Origin: Tachypleus tridentatus
Lineage: Eukaryota; Arthropoda; Merostomata; Xiphosura; Limulidae
NCBI RefSeq assembly: GCF_004210375.1
Contig: NC_134829.1
Location: forward strand, 27,792,034 to 27,856,033
Length of the DNA: 64,000 bases
Direction: 5' to 3'
The notes beneath the pieces were generated by a model. The model was not told the DNA's origin. It did not search any database and saw only the letters and a program-made list of their open reading frames with translations. The first letter of the stretch is position 1, and every line of letters starts with the position of its first letter. The position numbers and the translations under genes were made by a program. Shown one piece after another: positions 23,040 to 34,058 of the stretch.

Positions 23040-23449
23040 TTAACCCATTTTTACTACATTAGAATTTACTTGTTTTCCAATTTATAAGATTCATCTAAAA
23101 TTTTTCAAGAAATAGAGGTTTGGATGATGTTACGTGAGATTTGTTTAAAAGCATTTACACATTTACTTTCGTTTTTGTTGAATGGTACTGTAAATGAAGC
23201 TCTCAGTTAAGTTTAGTTTAAAAGCATTAACTTGTCATTTTTTATTGATAGAATATTACTTGAACTGGAGCTCTCACGCCAATACGTCTTTAGTTATCGT
23301 TTAATTAAGTCGTTATAATCTGTTTGGCTATTGACGTGGGCACCGATTTCCACTATAAGGTGCACGCGCATGTGTGACGAGGATACCATGAAAAATATTG
23401 CATGACGTCAGTGATTAAAAAAAAACTTCTTAGCCACCAGCAGAGGGAA

Positions 23450-24028
23450 GTATTTCATATTATCCTAATGGAATAGCGTAATCAGTCTTTTTTCTTTCTT
23501 TCTTCTTGCCTCTAATTTGTTTTGCGACTGTTTCCCACCTACTTTTCTTGCCATTTTGAACTCTGGATCCAAACCATTGCATCCACACTAACATCTAGGA
23601 CATTTCCCATAAGTACTGCAGACTCAAACTTTGTACTTAGAAGCCATTTTCTTCTTTTCCTTTATTAACGCCCCCAGTGGCACAGCGGTTTGTTTGTGTA
23701 CTTACGAACTCTAGAATCCGGGTTTCGATCCCCGTGGTGGGCAAAGCACAGATAGTCCAATGTGTTGCTTTGTGCTTCGTTTCAAATAGTCAATCAACCT
23801 GTATTAATGTTGCTATATCAATAGAAGACCAGTACACTTACTCACTTAACGTTGATATTATGTCAATATCTGTTATGTGGCAAGTCGTGAATCCAGTTTT
23901 CACAAGGGTGAGGCAACTGCCCACTTTTTGTCCAATCATATTTTTGTTAGTCAAAAACAAACGATACGGAATTACTTGAAAAATTTGATTTTGCAAAATC
24001 CAGGGTGCCTGGTCTGTGGAAGCACTGT
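23450..24028 (-). mobile_element. fragment of unnamed DNA-transposon-like family (copy 1)
   Basis: Bases 23,450-23,880 (minus the SINE-B at 23,669) align by eye with 47,650-47,890 in the same orientation; shared words are AGCCATTTTCTT, GGACATTTCCC and TCAATA..AGA.CAGTAC. The right edge, read on the minus strand from 24,028, is CAGTGCTTCCACAGACCAGG, close to the inverse of the terminal sequences of the copies at 33.1-34.1 and 46.7-47.9 kb. Termini starting CAGTG.TTCC resemble hAT elements. No intact protein is visible. Confidence 0.5.
23669..23790 (+). repeat. SINE-B copy, inserted in the transposon fragment
   Basis: Head GCCCCCAGTGGCACAGCGGT (perfect A box TGGCACAGCGG), GGGTTTCGATCCCCGTGGTG, tail GTTGCTTTGTGCTTCGTTTC. 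TATTAA on both sides and the uninterrupted homologue at 47.85 kb show the empty site. Confidence 0.88.
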
Positions 24029-26062
24029 TAAAAATTTCATGCAGACACAACATTTAAGGTTGTTGTGATTAAACGTTTTCGTAAAAGACGTTTCTGGCTG
24101 TTCGAAGGATCTGGGGTTCAATATATTTGGTACTTTCATCCTGGGTGATACCCTTCTGACACATTGACCACACTGGCAGCTCAGACATCTTAAGGTTAAA
24201 GCATACTCACCCCTAAGTTTGAAATGGCAGAGGTTAATGGAATTAACAATCACCGATTAAAGTAGGGCTGTGTTAAAATACGCGGCTTTGTGTGCTAACC
24301 ATGTAGTCATGCTCAACGTAATGAGAAATTCCAATACCAGAAAGCAATTGATTTTGCTAAGAGATTGTCAGCAAACCTGTGAAGTATAGAGGGTCAGTTT
24401 AAAGATGTATTTTCACTTTCCAATCAAAATTTAATGTATTTTTTTACATGAATGTCATTAAAATTGGTGGATGCAGTAAGTTCAAGAACATAACGTTTTT
24501 ATTTTATTTTATTATAACAATATTTTTGCTTTGAGCTCTAACTCTAACGATGTTGAATTCCTGTCAAATGCCTTTAGTCAAGTTTGAATAGAAGCATTTA
24601 AAGTGAATAGTGCTATACAATCCTTTTGTGACCAATAACCATGTGTTTGTAAGATTGACTCAATACTCTCTAGCTATTTATGTTGAATTTTTTGTATAGT
24701 TTTGTGCAATCATCACAACCCTCTTTCTGTACTTTTTAGTATTGCCATTCATACATCATAGTTAATTTTTGTAAAAAGAAATTACTTGTTCCCCTCTTTC
24801 TTATTTCAAAAACAGACAACACACAGTAAAAAATATACCTCATATGCCAAAAGGAGAACTATACTGAAACGAGCGTAGACATTAAAATAAATGTATAATG
24901 GTAAATTCGTAACAATATTTTATAATTCAATCATAAAAGATATATCAGTTTCTCAGTTTTCCCAGTTTTGGGTTACACTGAGTCCAATGAAACTGGAATG
25001 GTTCTTCCAGGTTATTATAAGTGCCCCAAAACACAGGACCAATGTTAAAAGTATATTTACAAAACCCACACCTTCCAACTTCATTATGATTTACTAAATG
25101 TGCATATAATCGACTTCAGCACATGAGAAGGTCATGTTGATTAATTGAGAGAACATCATATAGATCCAAGGCCATGAAGTATAATACCAAGCATACATAT
25201 ACACACACAACTTCCAGTCTCTGCTCTACTTAAAATATAAAGAAAAGCAGACCGATATATAACTTATTGTTTTAATAATTAAGAATTTGGTGTTTTAAAC
25301 TCAAATGTCAATAACATGTACACAGATCTATCAGTTACATTAATATTTGATCTTCTTGGTAGTATCTATAGTGAATGTTAATTTTAGAGTATTCTTTATT
25401 TATTTGTTTGTTTTTATTGAAATTGTTTTAACAGATATCATGCGACCGAAATGAAAAGTCACAAACGGTCGTTATATAAAACCAACTTGAACTGTCATCC
25501 AACACCAGAAAATAAACTGTTATTTATGAAAGAGGAAAATAGTATATGTTTATAAACTAAATCCAATGCTAAGTAATAGTTTTCCTTTTTATTATTTCCC
25601 CTCAAAAAATCGTGTTGTAGGAGAACAGAAAAGTGTTACTGTTATACAAGATGTGAAACACTCAATAATTAGGTTTTCAAGCTATAATGCAACTTTATCA
25701 AGTATTTGTAAGCATCATGGAGTCATAAATTGAATGAAGCGGACAATTTTTTCTTGACCCTTCCTTACATATTATAAACCCAACTGTGCTTAGTGATAGC
25801 CTGTTCCCAAGTACTCTTAAAATGCTTTTCTGTCGTGCGCCTTGGGAAAACTTTACTCACATTTTTAACTATTGGGGAGAATAAAAAAAACAACAACAAA
25901 TACTTTGGCTTTTAGGTAGTGTCTAGTTTTCCACTTTAACAATACTTTCCAATGATAGTGAAAGTATCACCATCTGTGAACCACTCAATAATGGAAATTA
26001 GGTGTTCAAATAAAGTTACAACTCAACTTTAGTTGTTATCTGTAAGCATTATAGAATAGTAG
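24029..26062. other. intergenic, with a diverged direct duplication
   Basis: No gene was recognised. Two blocks, 25,650-25,735 and 25,975-26,062, resemble each other (GTGAAACACTCAATAAT versus GTGAACCACTCAATAAT, then TGTAAGCAT.AT), suggesting an old duplication with a period of about 325 bp. Confidence 0.45.
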
Positions 26063-26070
26063 ACTTAATG

Positions 26071-27070
26071 CATGGTTTTTAAAACTATGCTCAGCGGAGC
26101 CCTTGAGCTCCGCCATAGTTATCTTGGGCTCCACGAGAAAATTTTAGAATGTCAATAAGTGGCTTACCTTTCGGACATATTTCTCTATCTAAATGATGTG
26201 AATGTTACAGTGCAGGGTAACGTACTTCAAAGTTCAGAGCAAAATGGAAAGGCTTCAACGTAAGTTAAAACTTTGGGGTGAATGTGTGGTTATGGAAGAA
26301 CTTGATTGCTTCGAAAATCTCAGTAGTTTTTACTTCTGAATGAAATTACCTTAAGTGAAGATGCAAAACTTTCAGTCTTGCAGCATGTATCTGATTTGTG
26401 TACAACTATTGGGGACCACTTCCCTTCTCATTTAGCAAAATTACTGTGGATTCAAAATCCCTTTGTTGACTCTACAAATAATACCAACGATTTGCCTTTG
26501 AAAGAGAAAGAACAGCTTATAGAAATCTCAACTGATTACACTCTAAAAACAAAATTTCAGCAGGAAGAAATTACACAATTTTAGATTTAAATGACTATGG
26601 AATACCATGAGATAAGCAACGATCTTTCAAAATTTTGATGCGTTTTTCAACAAGATATCTTTGTGAGTAAACATTTTCACTATATACAGCTACAAAAACC
26701 AAATTTAGAAACAGGCTAAATATTGAAGATGATTTACGCTTACAGGTAACAACCATAACTCCAAATATTGAACTACTTTGTGAAGAAAAGCAAGCCCAAT
26801 CGATCCACTAATAAATAAATAAGTACACTGTAATTTTACTGATTTAAATTTTGCAAGAAGAAATTTTTGAACAAGTAGAAGTAAAAATTGTTCTTTAAAT
26901 ATTGATATTGTTAATAAATTTATATTATAAAAGCTTGAAGTAAACTTTATCTGGTGCCAGTGACCGATTGTTTATATTTTGAGTGTATTTTTGTTTATTA
27001 AGGCTCCGAAATGTTTTTTTTTTCTTTCTGATGTGAAGCTCCGCAGGTCTAAAACATTTGGGAACCCCTA
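26071..27070 (+). mobile_element. hAT-family DNA transposon, internally deleted
   Basis: The element is exactly 1,000 bp and is flanked by perfect 8-bp ACTTAATG repeats (26,063-26,070 and 27,071-27,078), the duplication length of hAT elements. Ends are CATGGTTTTTAAAACTATGC and, reversed, TAGGGGTTCCCAAATGTTTT, diverged hAT-type inverted repeats. A palindromic block around GGAGCCCTTGAGCTCC lies near the left end. Only the C-terminal part of a transposase remains inside. Confidence 0.88.
26378..26815 (+). pseudogene. hAT transposase C-terminal remnant (ZBED5/SCAND3-like)
   Basis: The open part (26,378-26,584) reads WIQNPFVD, then LPLKEKEQLIEISTDYTLK and a following FQQEEITQF. In other frames come TATKTKFRNRLNIEDDLR and IELLCEEKQAQ (about 26,690-26,810). 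This order is the hAT dimerisation region of transposases related to ZBED5/SCAND3/FAM200, recognised from memory. The BED finger and catalytic core are missing and there are at least two frame breaks. Inactive. Confidence 0.75.
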
Positions 27071-27078
27071 ACTTAATG

Positions 27079-28294
27079 TACCAGCAGCCGTTTCTGTTTT
27101 GTTTTTTTCTCAGCCTATCCCGACCTACTGAGCACTACTATACGTAAAGATACATTAATCCCTTTGATCATTCAATGTAATTTTAATCGTGTTTCCATGT
27201 ATGGCAGTATGGGTTTTATTTAACAATCTGGTAAATTCCGCGAGCAAACTTATGGAAACAATGCTAAAAAAATATACTTTTTAATGTCTCTTGATAGTTT
27301 CAGTTTGAACAAATTGAACAAGTACATCTAACGTTTGTCGTATTTGTCTGTCTAATAAAAGTTTCGCTGTGTGAATTTAAACGTTTTAGTCTACCTTTGC
27401 TTCTGTTCAGATTTTTTATTTTTATTCTTTCACGTTCAGTTTATTACAGTGAAACACAAACGTATTGTCAAAACGTGCTAAGTAGAGAACCTCATAACTT
27501 GGGTCTTTTAACACAGAAGTAATTTTCACCTAGTCTTTAAAATATTCAAAAACATTATTGATTTCATAATTGCGTTTCGGATAGGTTAATACTGAAATTG
27601 TACTTGAAACTAAACCGTATGTTTTATACCACCTTTTACTCTTGTCACTAGTATACCATTATTAATACCCTTTATTTTCTTACTTTGTAATTTTGTAGCA
27701 TTAAATGGATATATTAAATGTCGCCCATGATTTGAGTACTAAAATAAATTCTTCCATATTTATTGCTATAGTTATTTAGATCTGTGTTTACGAATGACTG
27801 TGATTTTGTGCTTTGCTTGTAACAGCATATTACTTCCGTAGCTCAGTAATTGTACATGTTGGTTGTAGTGGTTCACAGTAATGGTATTTGTATTCGTGCG
27901 TTTACATACTTCGTACGAAAATATAGTATCTTCGTTGCTCCATACATAACAGGAAGTAGTAATATTTACAATAAAAAAATCGTATAGCGATTTTGCTGGC
28001 GTGAGAAGAATTCATTTGATGTAAACTAGCTAATAATTAGCGCTATTGATATTAAAATAAAATATTAGGACACATTCATTGTTTGTTTTAGTTACTATAG
28101 CTCCGTCATTAAATTAGTTGGTTCATTCGTGACTAAAACCCTATTTCGACGTTTCTGAAGTTCAGATAATAACTATACGATAGAGCGGAGAAAACTTTAT
28201 TTAAATTTGTTGTTATAAAATGAATTAATTTAAACGTATCACAGCCTGCAACTTAAAACACACACAATATTTCTATTTTGAATTTACGGATATT
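27079..28294. other. intergenic, CpG-retaining, no gene recognised
   Basis: No coding or repeat signal. I count close to 38 CG dinucleotides here, against two in 39,001-41,100, so this block is a convenient reference for the unmethylated-looking part of the window. Confidence 0.55.
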
Positions 28295-28305
28295 AATTTT
28301 ATGTC

Positions 28306-28577
28306 TTGTTTGTTTGGGAATTTCGCACAAAGCTACTCGAGGGCTATCTGTGCTAGTCGTCCCTAATTTAGCAGTGTAAGACTAGAGGGAAGGCAGCTAG
28401 TCATCACCACCCACCGCCAACTCTTGGGCTACTCTTTTACCAACGAATAGTGGGATTGACCGTCACATTATACACCCCCACGGCTGGGAGGGCGAGCATG
28501 TTTAGCGCGACGCGGGCGCGAACCCGCGACCCTCGGATTACGAGTCGCACGCCTTACGCGCTAGGCCATGCCGGGCC
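28306..28577 (-). repeat. SINE-A copy, young subfamily
   Basis: Complete copy with perfect 11-bp AATTTTATGTC duplications (28,295-28,305 and 28,578-28,588). Near-identical to the copy at 9,463-9,736, sharing its diagnostic changes. Confidence 0.95.
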
Positions 28578-29086
28578 AATTTTATGTCAACAAATTTACC
28601 AGATCAGGCATGGAACTCTTTTGATGTAGATGACGTTAGTTATTCACTTGAATATTTCACAAATAGAAACATGTCACTCGTGTGTGGTATCTTTTATAAT
28701 ATAAGACAGAACTTTCTGTTACTGTAGGCTTGCCTAAAATATACAAGTAAAATCTGTCGGTGACAATGTAGTATATAAATCGAATTCATTAAAAAAAAGC
28801 TTTGATTTGATGAATTTATTTTAAAAACGTATCAAGTAAAATAACTGCTAAGAGTTGTAAAACAATGCTGAATAAAAATACGTAATGGACCTCGTTAATA
28901 TCAAACAATGTTTCGCTGCATTATGAAGAAGGATTCAGTCTAAGTTTAAATGTAAACGTTTTTTTTTCTAAAAAAGTGAGATTTACTTGAAGCTTGGGCA
29001 CACACACACAAAGAACAAAACATCCTGGGCTACTTGTGAAGTTTGAGTAGTCTGTCAGTCAGCCAGTAGATACTAGAATGATGTTG

Positions 29087-29189
29087 CCTCTTTCTTTGTG
29101 AACCTGACGATGACCAAAGAAGGTCTAAACGTTGTTCGCTCTTCTATGTAAAATATTTTCTCAACCCAAACGAGCCGTTTTTGCATATA
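29087..29189 (+). repeat. Penelope-like element 3' fragment
   Basis: Matches the 3' non-coding end of the Penelope-like element at 31.9-33.1 kb (CCTCTTTCTTTGTGAACCTG and ACGAGCCGTTTTTGCATATA), but keeps about 70 bp that the other copy lacks, including a hammerhead-like motif. Confidence 0.7.
29104..29140 (+). ncRNA. hammerhead-ribozyme-like motif, decayed
   Basis: CTGACGA (29,104-29,110) fits the CUGANGA box. It is followed by TGACC, a short loop and GGTC that can pair as stem II, then TAAAC where an active hammerhead needs GAAA. Penelope-like elements are known to carry hammerhead motifs. Stems I and III were not convincingly closed by eye, and the G to T change would inactivate it. Confidence 0.4.
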
Positions 29190-29201
29190 AATTGCATAAC
29201 G

Positions 29202-29473
29202 GTTTGTTTTGAATTTCGCACAAAGCAACTCGAGGGCTATCTGTGCTAGCTGTCCCTAATTTAGCAGTGTAAGACTAGAGGGAAGGCAGCTGGTCATCAC
29301 CACCCACCACCAGCTCTTGGGCTACTCTTTTACCAACGAATAGTGGGATTGACCGTCACATTATAACGCCCCCACGGCTGGAAGGGCGAGCATGTTTGAC
29401 GCCACGGGGATGCGAACCCGCGATCCTCAGATTACGAGTAGTACGCGTTAACACGCTTGGCCATGCCGGGCCG
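29202..29473 (-). repeat. SINE-A copy
   Basis: Complete reverse copy with perfect 10-bp TTGCATAACG duplications (29,192-29,201 and 29,474-29,483), inserted right at the end of the Penelope-like fragment. Confidence 0.95.
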
Positions 29474-29585
29474 TTGCATAACGGACGCTTAGTGTTACAA
29501 AGTATGTTATCATGACGTCAGTAAAACATGCACAGGTAATAATCACATTAATGCTACGAACACTGTAAGCAGTATGACATACTGA

Positions 29586-29695
29586 CAGTAAGTCTGCGGA
29601 TTTATAACGCTAAAATCAGGGGTTCGATTTCTCTTGGTAGACACAGCAGATAGCCCGATGTGGCTTTGTTAGAAGAAAAACACACACGTACGAAG
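29586..29695 (+). repeat. SINE-C copy
   Basis: CAGTAAGTCTGCGGATTTAT, B box GGGGTTCGATTTCT, CAGCAGATAGCCCGATGTGG and a CACACACG end. Confidence 0.85.
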
Positions 29696-31097
29696 GTGAA
29701 AAGCAAGAAATAAAATATATTTGCTAGTTTTAATTTTGGGTTCATTTACTTTTACAACATAAGCAATTAAGAAATAACACATATTATCCAGGAACAAAAT
29801 TCGTATTACATTGTGTAATCGATTATACTATATTTGCTGTTTGAAAACAGTAAATTCCCTTCTAACTTTGATTTTGTGACCTGGATAATGACATTTAGAA
29901 ATTAACCTATTTTCTATGTAAAAACGGGCAAATTTGCACATTTTCATTTACATAAGGTCTGAATAAAACAACATATGAATCAAGATTTACATGTATTTAT
30001 ACTAAAGTTATACAAAAATGTTTAGAAGTGAGTAGTTTTTCGAGATTTGCGACTGTAATGTAAATCACTTTCACGTATCAGCCACCAAATATAGTCTCCC
30101 ATCATGTTTTTGTTATACGCTCCCAGGGCACAAAAGCAAAGTTTGAAGAGAAAAATATGTCTTTTCTATTTACTTAACGCACAACGAACTTTTCACTGAA
30201 TTATGTATCCGACAAAGAGAAATGTTTCAATAAATTAATACAGTTATTGTTTAATCTCCAGTAGCAAATTGCTGAAGCCTTCTAGTTGCATAGCGAAAAG
30301 TCTCAAGACTTATTTATAATTCTAAAAATCGGGTTTTGATACCCGCGGTAAGCATAACTTAAATGTCCTACTATGTAGTTTTCTGTTTAACGTAAAACGC
30401 CAATCGCTGAAGATAACGGTTTAGTGATATTTGTCCACCAATTATGAAGAAGAGCAGTAAATACAATAATCTGACTGATATTGAGCTAGCTTCTGGTTTT
30501 TGTGAAGGGCCACATTTACAAACGAATCTGTTAATACTTAACAGGACAAATTTTACAAATATAAATGTCTTATTGAAATCAGCACAAACAAAAATCTCAA
30601 TGACATGTCAGTGCTGAAAGGTTACGGAGCAGTTATTATAATGTGAGACACTTTTGGATGAAACCTTACAGAATAGATTCAACTCAAAATAAACACTTTA
30701 AATACGTGTTCATACGATGTTTATGAAAGTTTAAGCCAAAACCCTTACATTATCCGTGTATAGTCGTTGATTAACGGAAAGCAGTAATGCATGTTATTGT
30801 TCACTCCTAAATTGTAATTTACTTGTTTATGGTACAAACAAAGTTTTATATCAATAGCCATAAGCGCCAACCATTGGGAAATTGGCGAGACAGGTTCTTT
30901 GCATCTTCAACAGTCTGTCTGTGGATGGCCCTAAGGGGCGTTATAGGTATATGTCCTCCTATTTTAAGGACATATGTAAAAAACATGTTCCACAGTTTCT
31001 GTTTTGTGTGTCTGTTGGACTGGATCATAATGGACCCTTTCCGTTCCAGAAATTAATCCCATCAAAAACTATGAACGTGACCTGCTTGAAACTGCTT
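29696..31097. other. intergenic, degenerate SINE-B only
   Basis: A worn plus-strand SINE-B lies at about 30,287-30,402 (ATCGGGTTTTGATACCCGCG). Overlapping open frames on both strands at 30,823-31,133 show no known domain. Nothing else was recognised. Confidence 0.4.
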
Positions 31098-31108
31098 TCG
31101 ACTTCATT

Positions 31109-31389
31109 GGCCCGGCATGGCCAAGTGTGTTAAGGCGTGCGACTCGTAATCTGAGGGTCGCGGGTTCGCATCCATGTCGCGCCAAACATGCTCGCCCTTC
31201 CAGCCGTGGGGCGTTATAATGTGACGATCAATCTCACTATTCGTTGGTAAAAGAGTAGCCCAAGAGTTGGCGGTGGGTGGTGATGACTAGCTGCCTTCCC
31301 TCTAGTCTTACACTGCTAAATTAGGGACGGCTAGCACAGATAGCCCTCGAGTAGCTTTGTGCGAAATTCCAAAACAAACAAACAAACAA
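31109..31389 (+). repeat. SINE-A copy, well preserved
   Basis: Starts GGCCCGGCATGGCC and ends AAAACAAACAAACAAACAA, flanked by perfect 11-bp TCGACTTCATT duplications (31,098-31,108 and 31,390-31,400). Confidence 0.96.
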
Positions 31390-31780
31390 TCGACTTCATT
31401 TTCGTCTCGTCACGGTTTCCAAGAGCGTGTTCCAAATTACAATGAATGTGAAATGTAGTGCACCACTTTGGTCGAAGGATCATCTTTTAGGGTGTCACAT
31501 TGTTTCAGAGAGCACACAAAGTGCACTTGGATGCATTCTAAATATTCGACGAAGTGATTATTTTTCAGAAGAACTTTCATTATTCTAAATCTTCAAATCG
31601 TCCCACGGCAAATGGCAAAATAGACTCCAATAAATGTGTGCAAATATGTTGTTAAACGTAACAATTAAAGTTAGAATTAAAAAAATACTGAAAACACTAA
31701 TTTCATTTTTTGCTTAAATATGAGTGTGAAAAACATTACTGTTAAGCTTTGAAAAAATAATGTGTAGTTTTACTACAATC

Positions 31781-31862
31781 TGTTTGGTTTGAATTTCGCA
31801 CAAAGCTACACGAGAACTATCTTTGATAGTCGTCCCTAATTTTGCAATGTAAAACTAGACGT
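31781..31862 (-). repeat. SINE-A tail fragment
   Basis: Only the last 80 bp of the SINE in reverse (GGTTTGAATTTCGCACAAAG), cut where the Penelope-like element begins. Confidence 0.7.
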
Positions 31863-32073
31863 ACGGCATTTTTATATGCAAAAACGGCTCGTCAGGTTCA
31901 CAAAGAAAGAGGTAACTGACCGGAAGCTGATCACATGTTTGAAAGGGGTTGTGTAACTGAGTGTCGGAATGTAGAGGGCGGTGTTAGACGTTTGAATATA
32001 TAATTTTACTTATTTTATTATATTAATATAGGTATAAAGGCGTTCCTATATATTGGTTTATTTTGGGTTTAAG

Positions 32074-32990
32074 TTATTGTATAAGTAAGGCTTCTTTAAT
32101 TTTGCGTTTGTTTATGTTTGTTTCTTTATTTAGTATTTGAGTGTTTTCTATGGTTATGTTGTGTTTATTTGACTTGCAGTGTTCGAAAACGTGTGAAGGT
32201 GACTTTTTATGTTCTTTGAATCTGGTTTCCATTTTTCTACTTGTTTCTCCAATATAGAAGTCGTGGCAGTTATCACATTGTATTTTATAAATAATGTTAG
32301 TGTGGTGTTTGTCAGTGTAGTTTTTACATAGTATAGACCTCATTTTTGTGCCTGGTTTTTGAATAAATTTTGTATTAACTGGAATGCCATATTTTGTTAC
32401 TAATTTTTGCCAAATGTTGGTTATTTGTTTGCTGATGTTAGGAATATATGGTATACAGCAGTATATGGTTTCGTGATTTTTTGATTCGTGAGATATATTT
32501 ACTTTAGTTGGTTGATTTTGCTTTCTGTCTAGGTGTGTGCATATAATGTTTTCTACGGTTTGTGGGGAAACTTATTTATGTTGATGAAGTATTGTTTTAT
32601 TTTGTCTAATTCATCGTTAATTTTATCTGGTAAGCATAGTTTTATGGCTGTGTTTATTTGGTTTCTTAGTATGTTGAGTTTTTGTTTTGTTTCATGTGCT
32701 GAGTCCCAAGGAATGTATAGTCCAGTATGGGTGATTTTTCGGTGGATTTCTGTTTTGAATTGTGTGTCGGTTCTTGTAATTTTGAGGTTAAGAAATATTT
32801 GATTGCTTTCTTCCTGTTCACATGTGAAGTTAATGTTGGGATGTATAGAGTTAATGTGATTGAAAAAATTAAGTATGTGTTCTGTAGATTTGAATCCCGC
32901 AACCGTGTCATCTGCATATCTGTACCAGTATAGTGGTGGATGTAATGCTGTGTTAATTGCTTGTGTTTCAACTTGTGTCATAAGAATATG
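32074..32990 (-). pseudogene. Penelope-like RT (C-terminal half) and GIY-YIG endonuclease
   Basis: The first open part (32,981-32,553) starts MTQVETQAINTALHPPLYWY and holds the catalytic box YRYADDTVAGF, followed by a thumb domain to FINKFPHKP-like residues. One frameshift near 32,550 separates it from a second open part that runs through YCCIPYIPNISKQI, KPGTKMRSILC and the endonuclease: IIYKIQCDNC, FYIGETSRKMETRFKEHK and KRKIKEALLIQ before the stop at 32,074. The CxxC between the two GIY-YIG halves and the Glu near the end are typical of Penelope elements. Fresh-looking apart from the single shift, but it lacks its N-terminal half. Confidence 0.88.
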
Positions 32991-33140
32991 ACCCTAACCC
33001 AACCATAGAAATTCCCAGTAACCAGTTAGCAACCCTAATAGAATTCACGACGATAAAGACAAACTTCATGTTCAACAACCAAAACTATATACAAACAAAT
33101 AGCCTAAGCATGGGCAACCCAGTATCACCAGTTCTAGCCA
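32991..33140 (+). pseudogene. Penelope-like RT central segment, inverted
   Basis: Plus-strand translation from 33,002 reads TIEIPVTSQLATLIEF, FMFNNQNYIQ and SMGNPVSPVLA, which is the RT region immediately before the YADD box. It lies back to back with the sense segment, the junction being near 32,990. Confidence 0.8.
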
Positions 33141-34058
33141 CCAAGGACTCATGTGTGAAAGCAAGGTGTTGAAGACGTTGTTGTAGTACTCTAATAATGA
33201 ACAGGAATGATGTCTATTGAATTCAGCAGTCCTTTGGTATCGAATCCACAGCAGCATTAAACTTTCCAACTGTAGAAGCTTAACGGAAGGCATCAAGATT
33301 CAGTGCACTTGACAAGAACAGTCGATTGCTTGTGTTCTGCAAGACTGTATTAACGATTGTATGCATCACATTACTTCCATGAGATCCAGATGATCTTATT
33401 AACATGACTATAAACGACATTTTTATAAAAACTGATGATGCAAAACTACTTTCATCTACGAATAATTTGCAACAAGTTCTGCCAGAAAAATGTATTCAGA
33501 GAAAAGTTATACTTGAACTGTTATGTCAGTTTATCACATTCAAAGAAGTGAAAGAGAGACTGAAGATTAGAAAATAAGCTTTTGAAGCAGCTAGATGGCA
33601 CTTGAGTCAACTGAGGTCTGGGTTTCAGCTAACACCTATAGTACAATCTGTCTAGTAAGCTGCACTGAAAGCAATAGAGTACCACAGATCAAGGTGATGG
33701 AATTATCCCACTGACACCAAGGTCAAGGCCATCATGTCTACTCTGAAAACAAAGAACAAAGAACACAACAAATTATGTTCGGTCTTAGCTAATAGGCTGA
33801 ACGGGTAAGTTAACACTACAAAACCACGTGTACGTCTTCTACGTTTAGTATAGTGTACAATGGAAGTCAAAAACTTGTGATAGCGTCACTAAAACTAAAT
33901 CTGCGAATTTTTTCGTAAAACTTTTGTGGAATTTCAGTTCAATCTAAAATTGCTAAAAAATATAGTTTTAGCTTGTTCCGAAATGAGGCTATATTATACA
34001 GCCCTGTTATACAGCCCTGTTATACAGCCCAAATCGAGGGTGCCTGGTCCCTGGAAGA
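33141..34058 (+). mobile_element. fragment of unnamed DNA-transposon-like family (copy 2)
   Basis: Aligns by eye with 46,686-47,575 in reverse orientation, over about 850 bp (for example ACAAAGAACAAAGAACACAA and CAGAGAAAAGTTA). It ends TGGTCCCTGGAAGAACTG, the inverse of a CAGT.CTTCC terminus. A broken coding trace reads TDDAKLLSSTNNLQQVLPEK at about 33,430-33,490, matching the open frame in copy 3. TTATACAGCCCTG is repeated near 34,000-34,030. Confidence 0.55.

Larger units (their letters stand above)
31866..33140 (-). mobile_element. Penelope-like element with GIY-YIG domain, 5'-inverted
   Basis: Minus-strand sense. From about 32,990 down to 32,074 it encodes the second half of a Penelope RT, a linker and a GIY-YIG endonuclease, then about 200 bp of 3' non-coding sequence to 31,866. 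The part of the RT that should lie upstream is encoded on the opposite strand (32,991-33,140). In element order that piece ends SPVLA exactly where the sense piece begins with ILMTQVE, so the two were adjacent before being turned, as in twin priming. The right edge abuts a copy of the unnamed transposon family. No target duplication was found. Confidence 0.85.

Noticed and set aside
32533-32933. Plus-strand open frames of 68-89 codons
   Set aside because: Antisense of the Penelope-like RT, which has the recognisable motifs.
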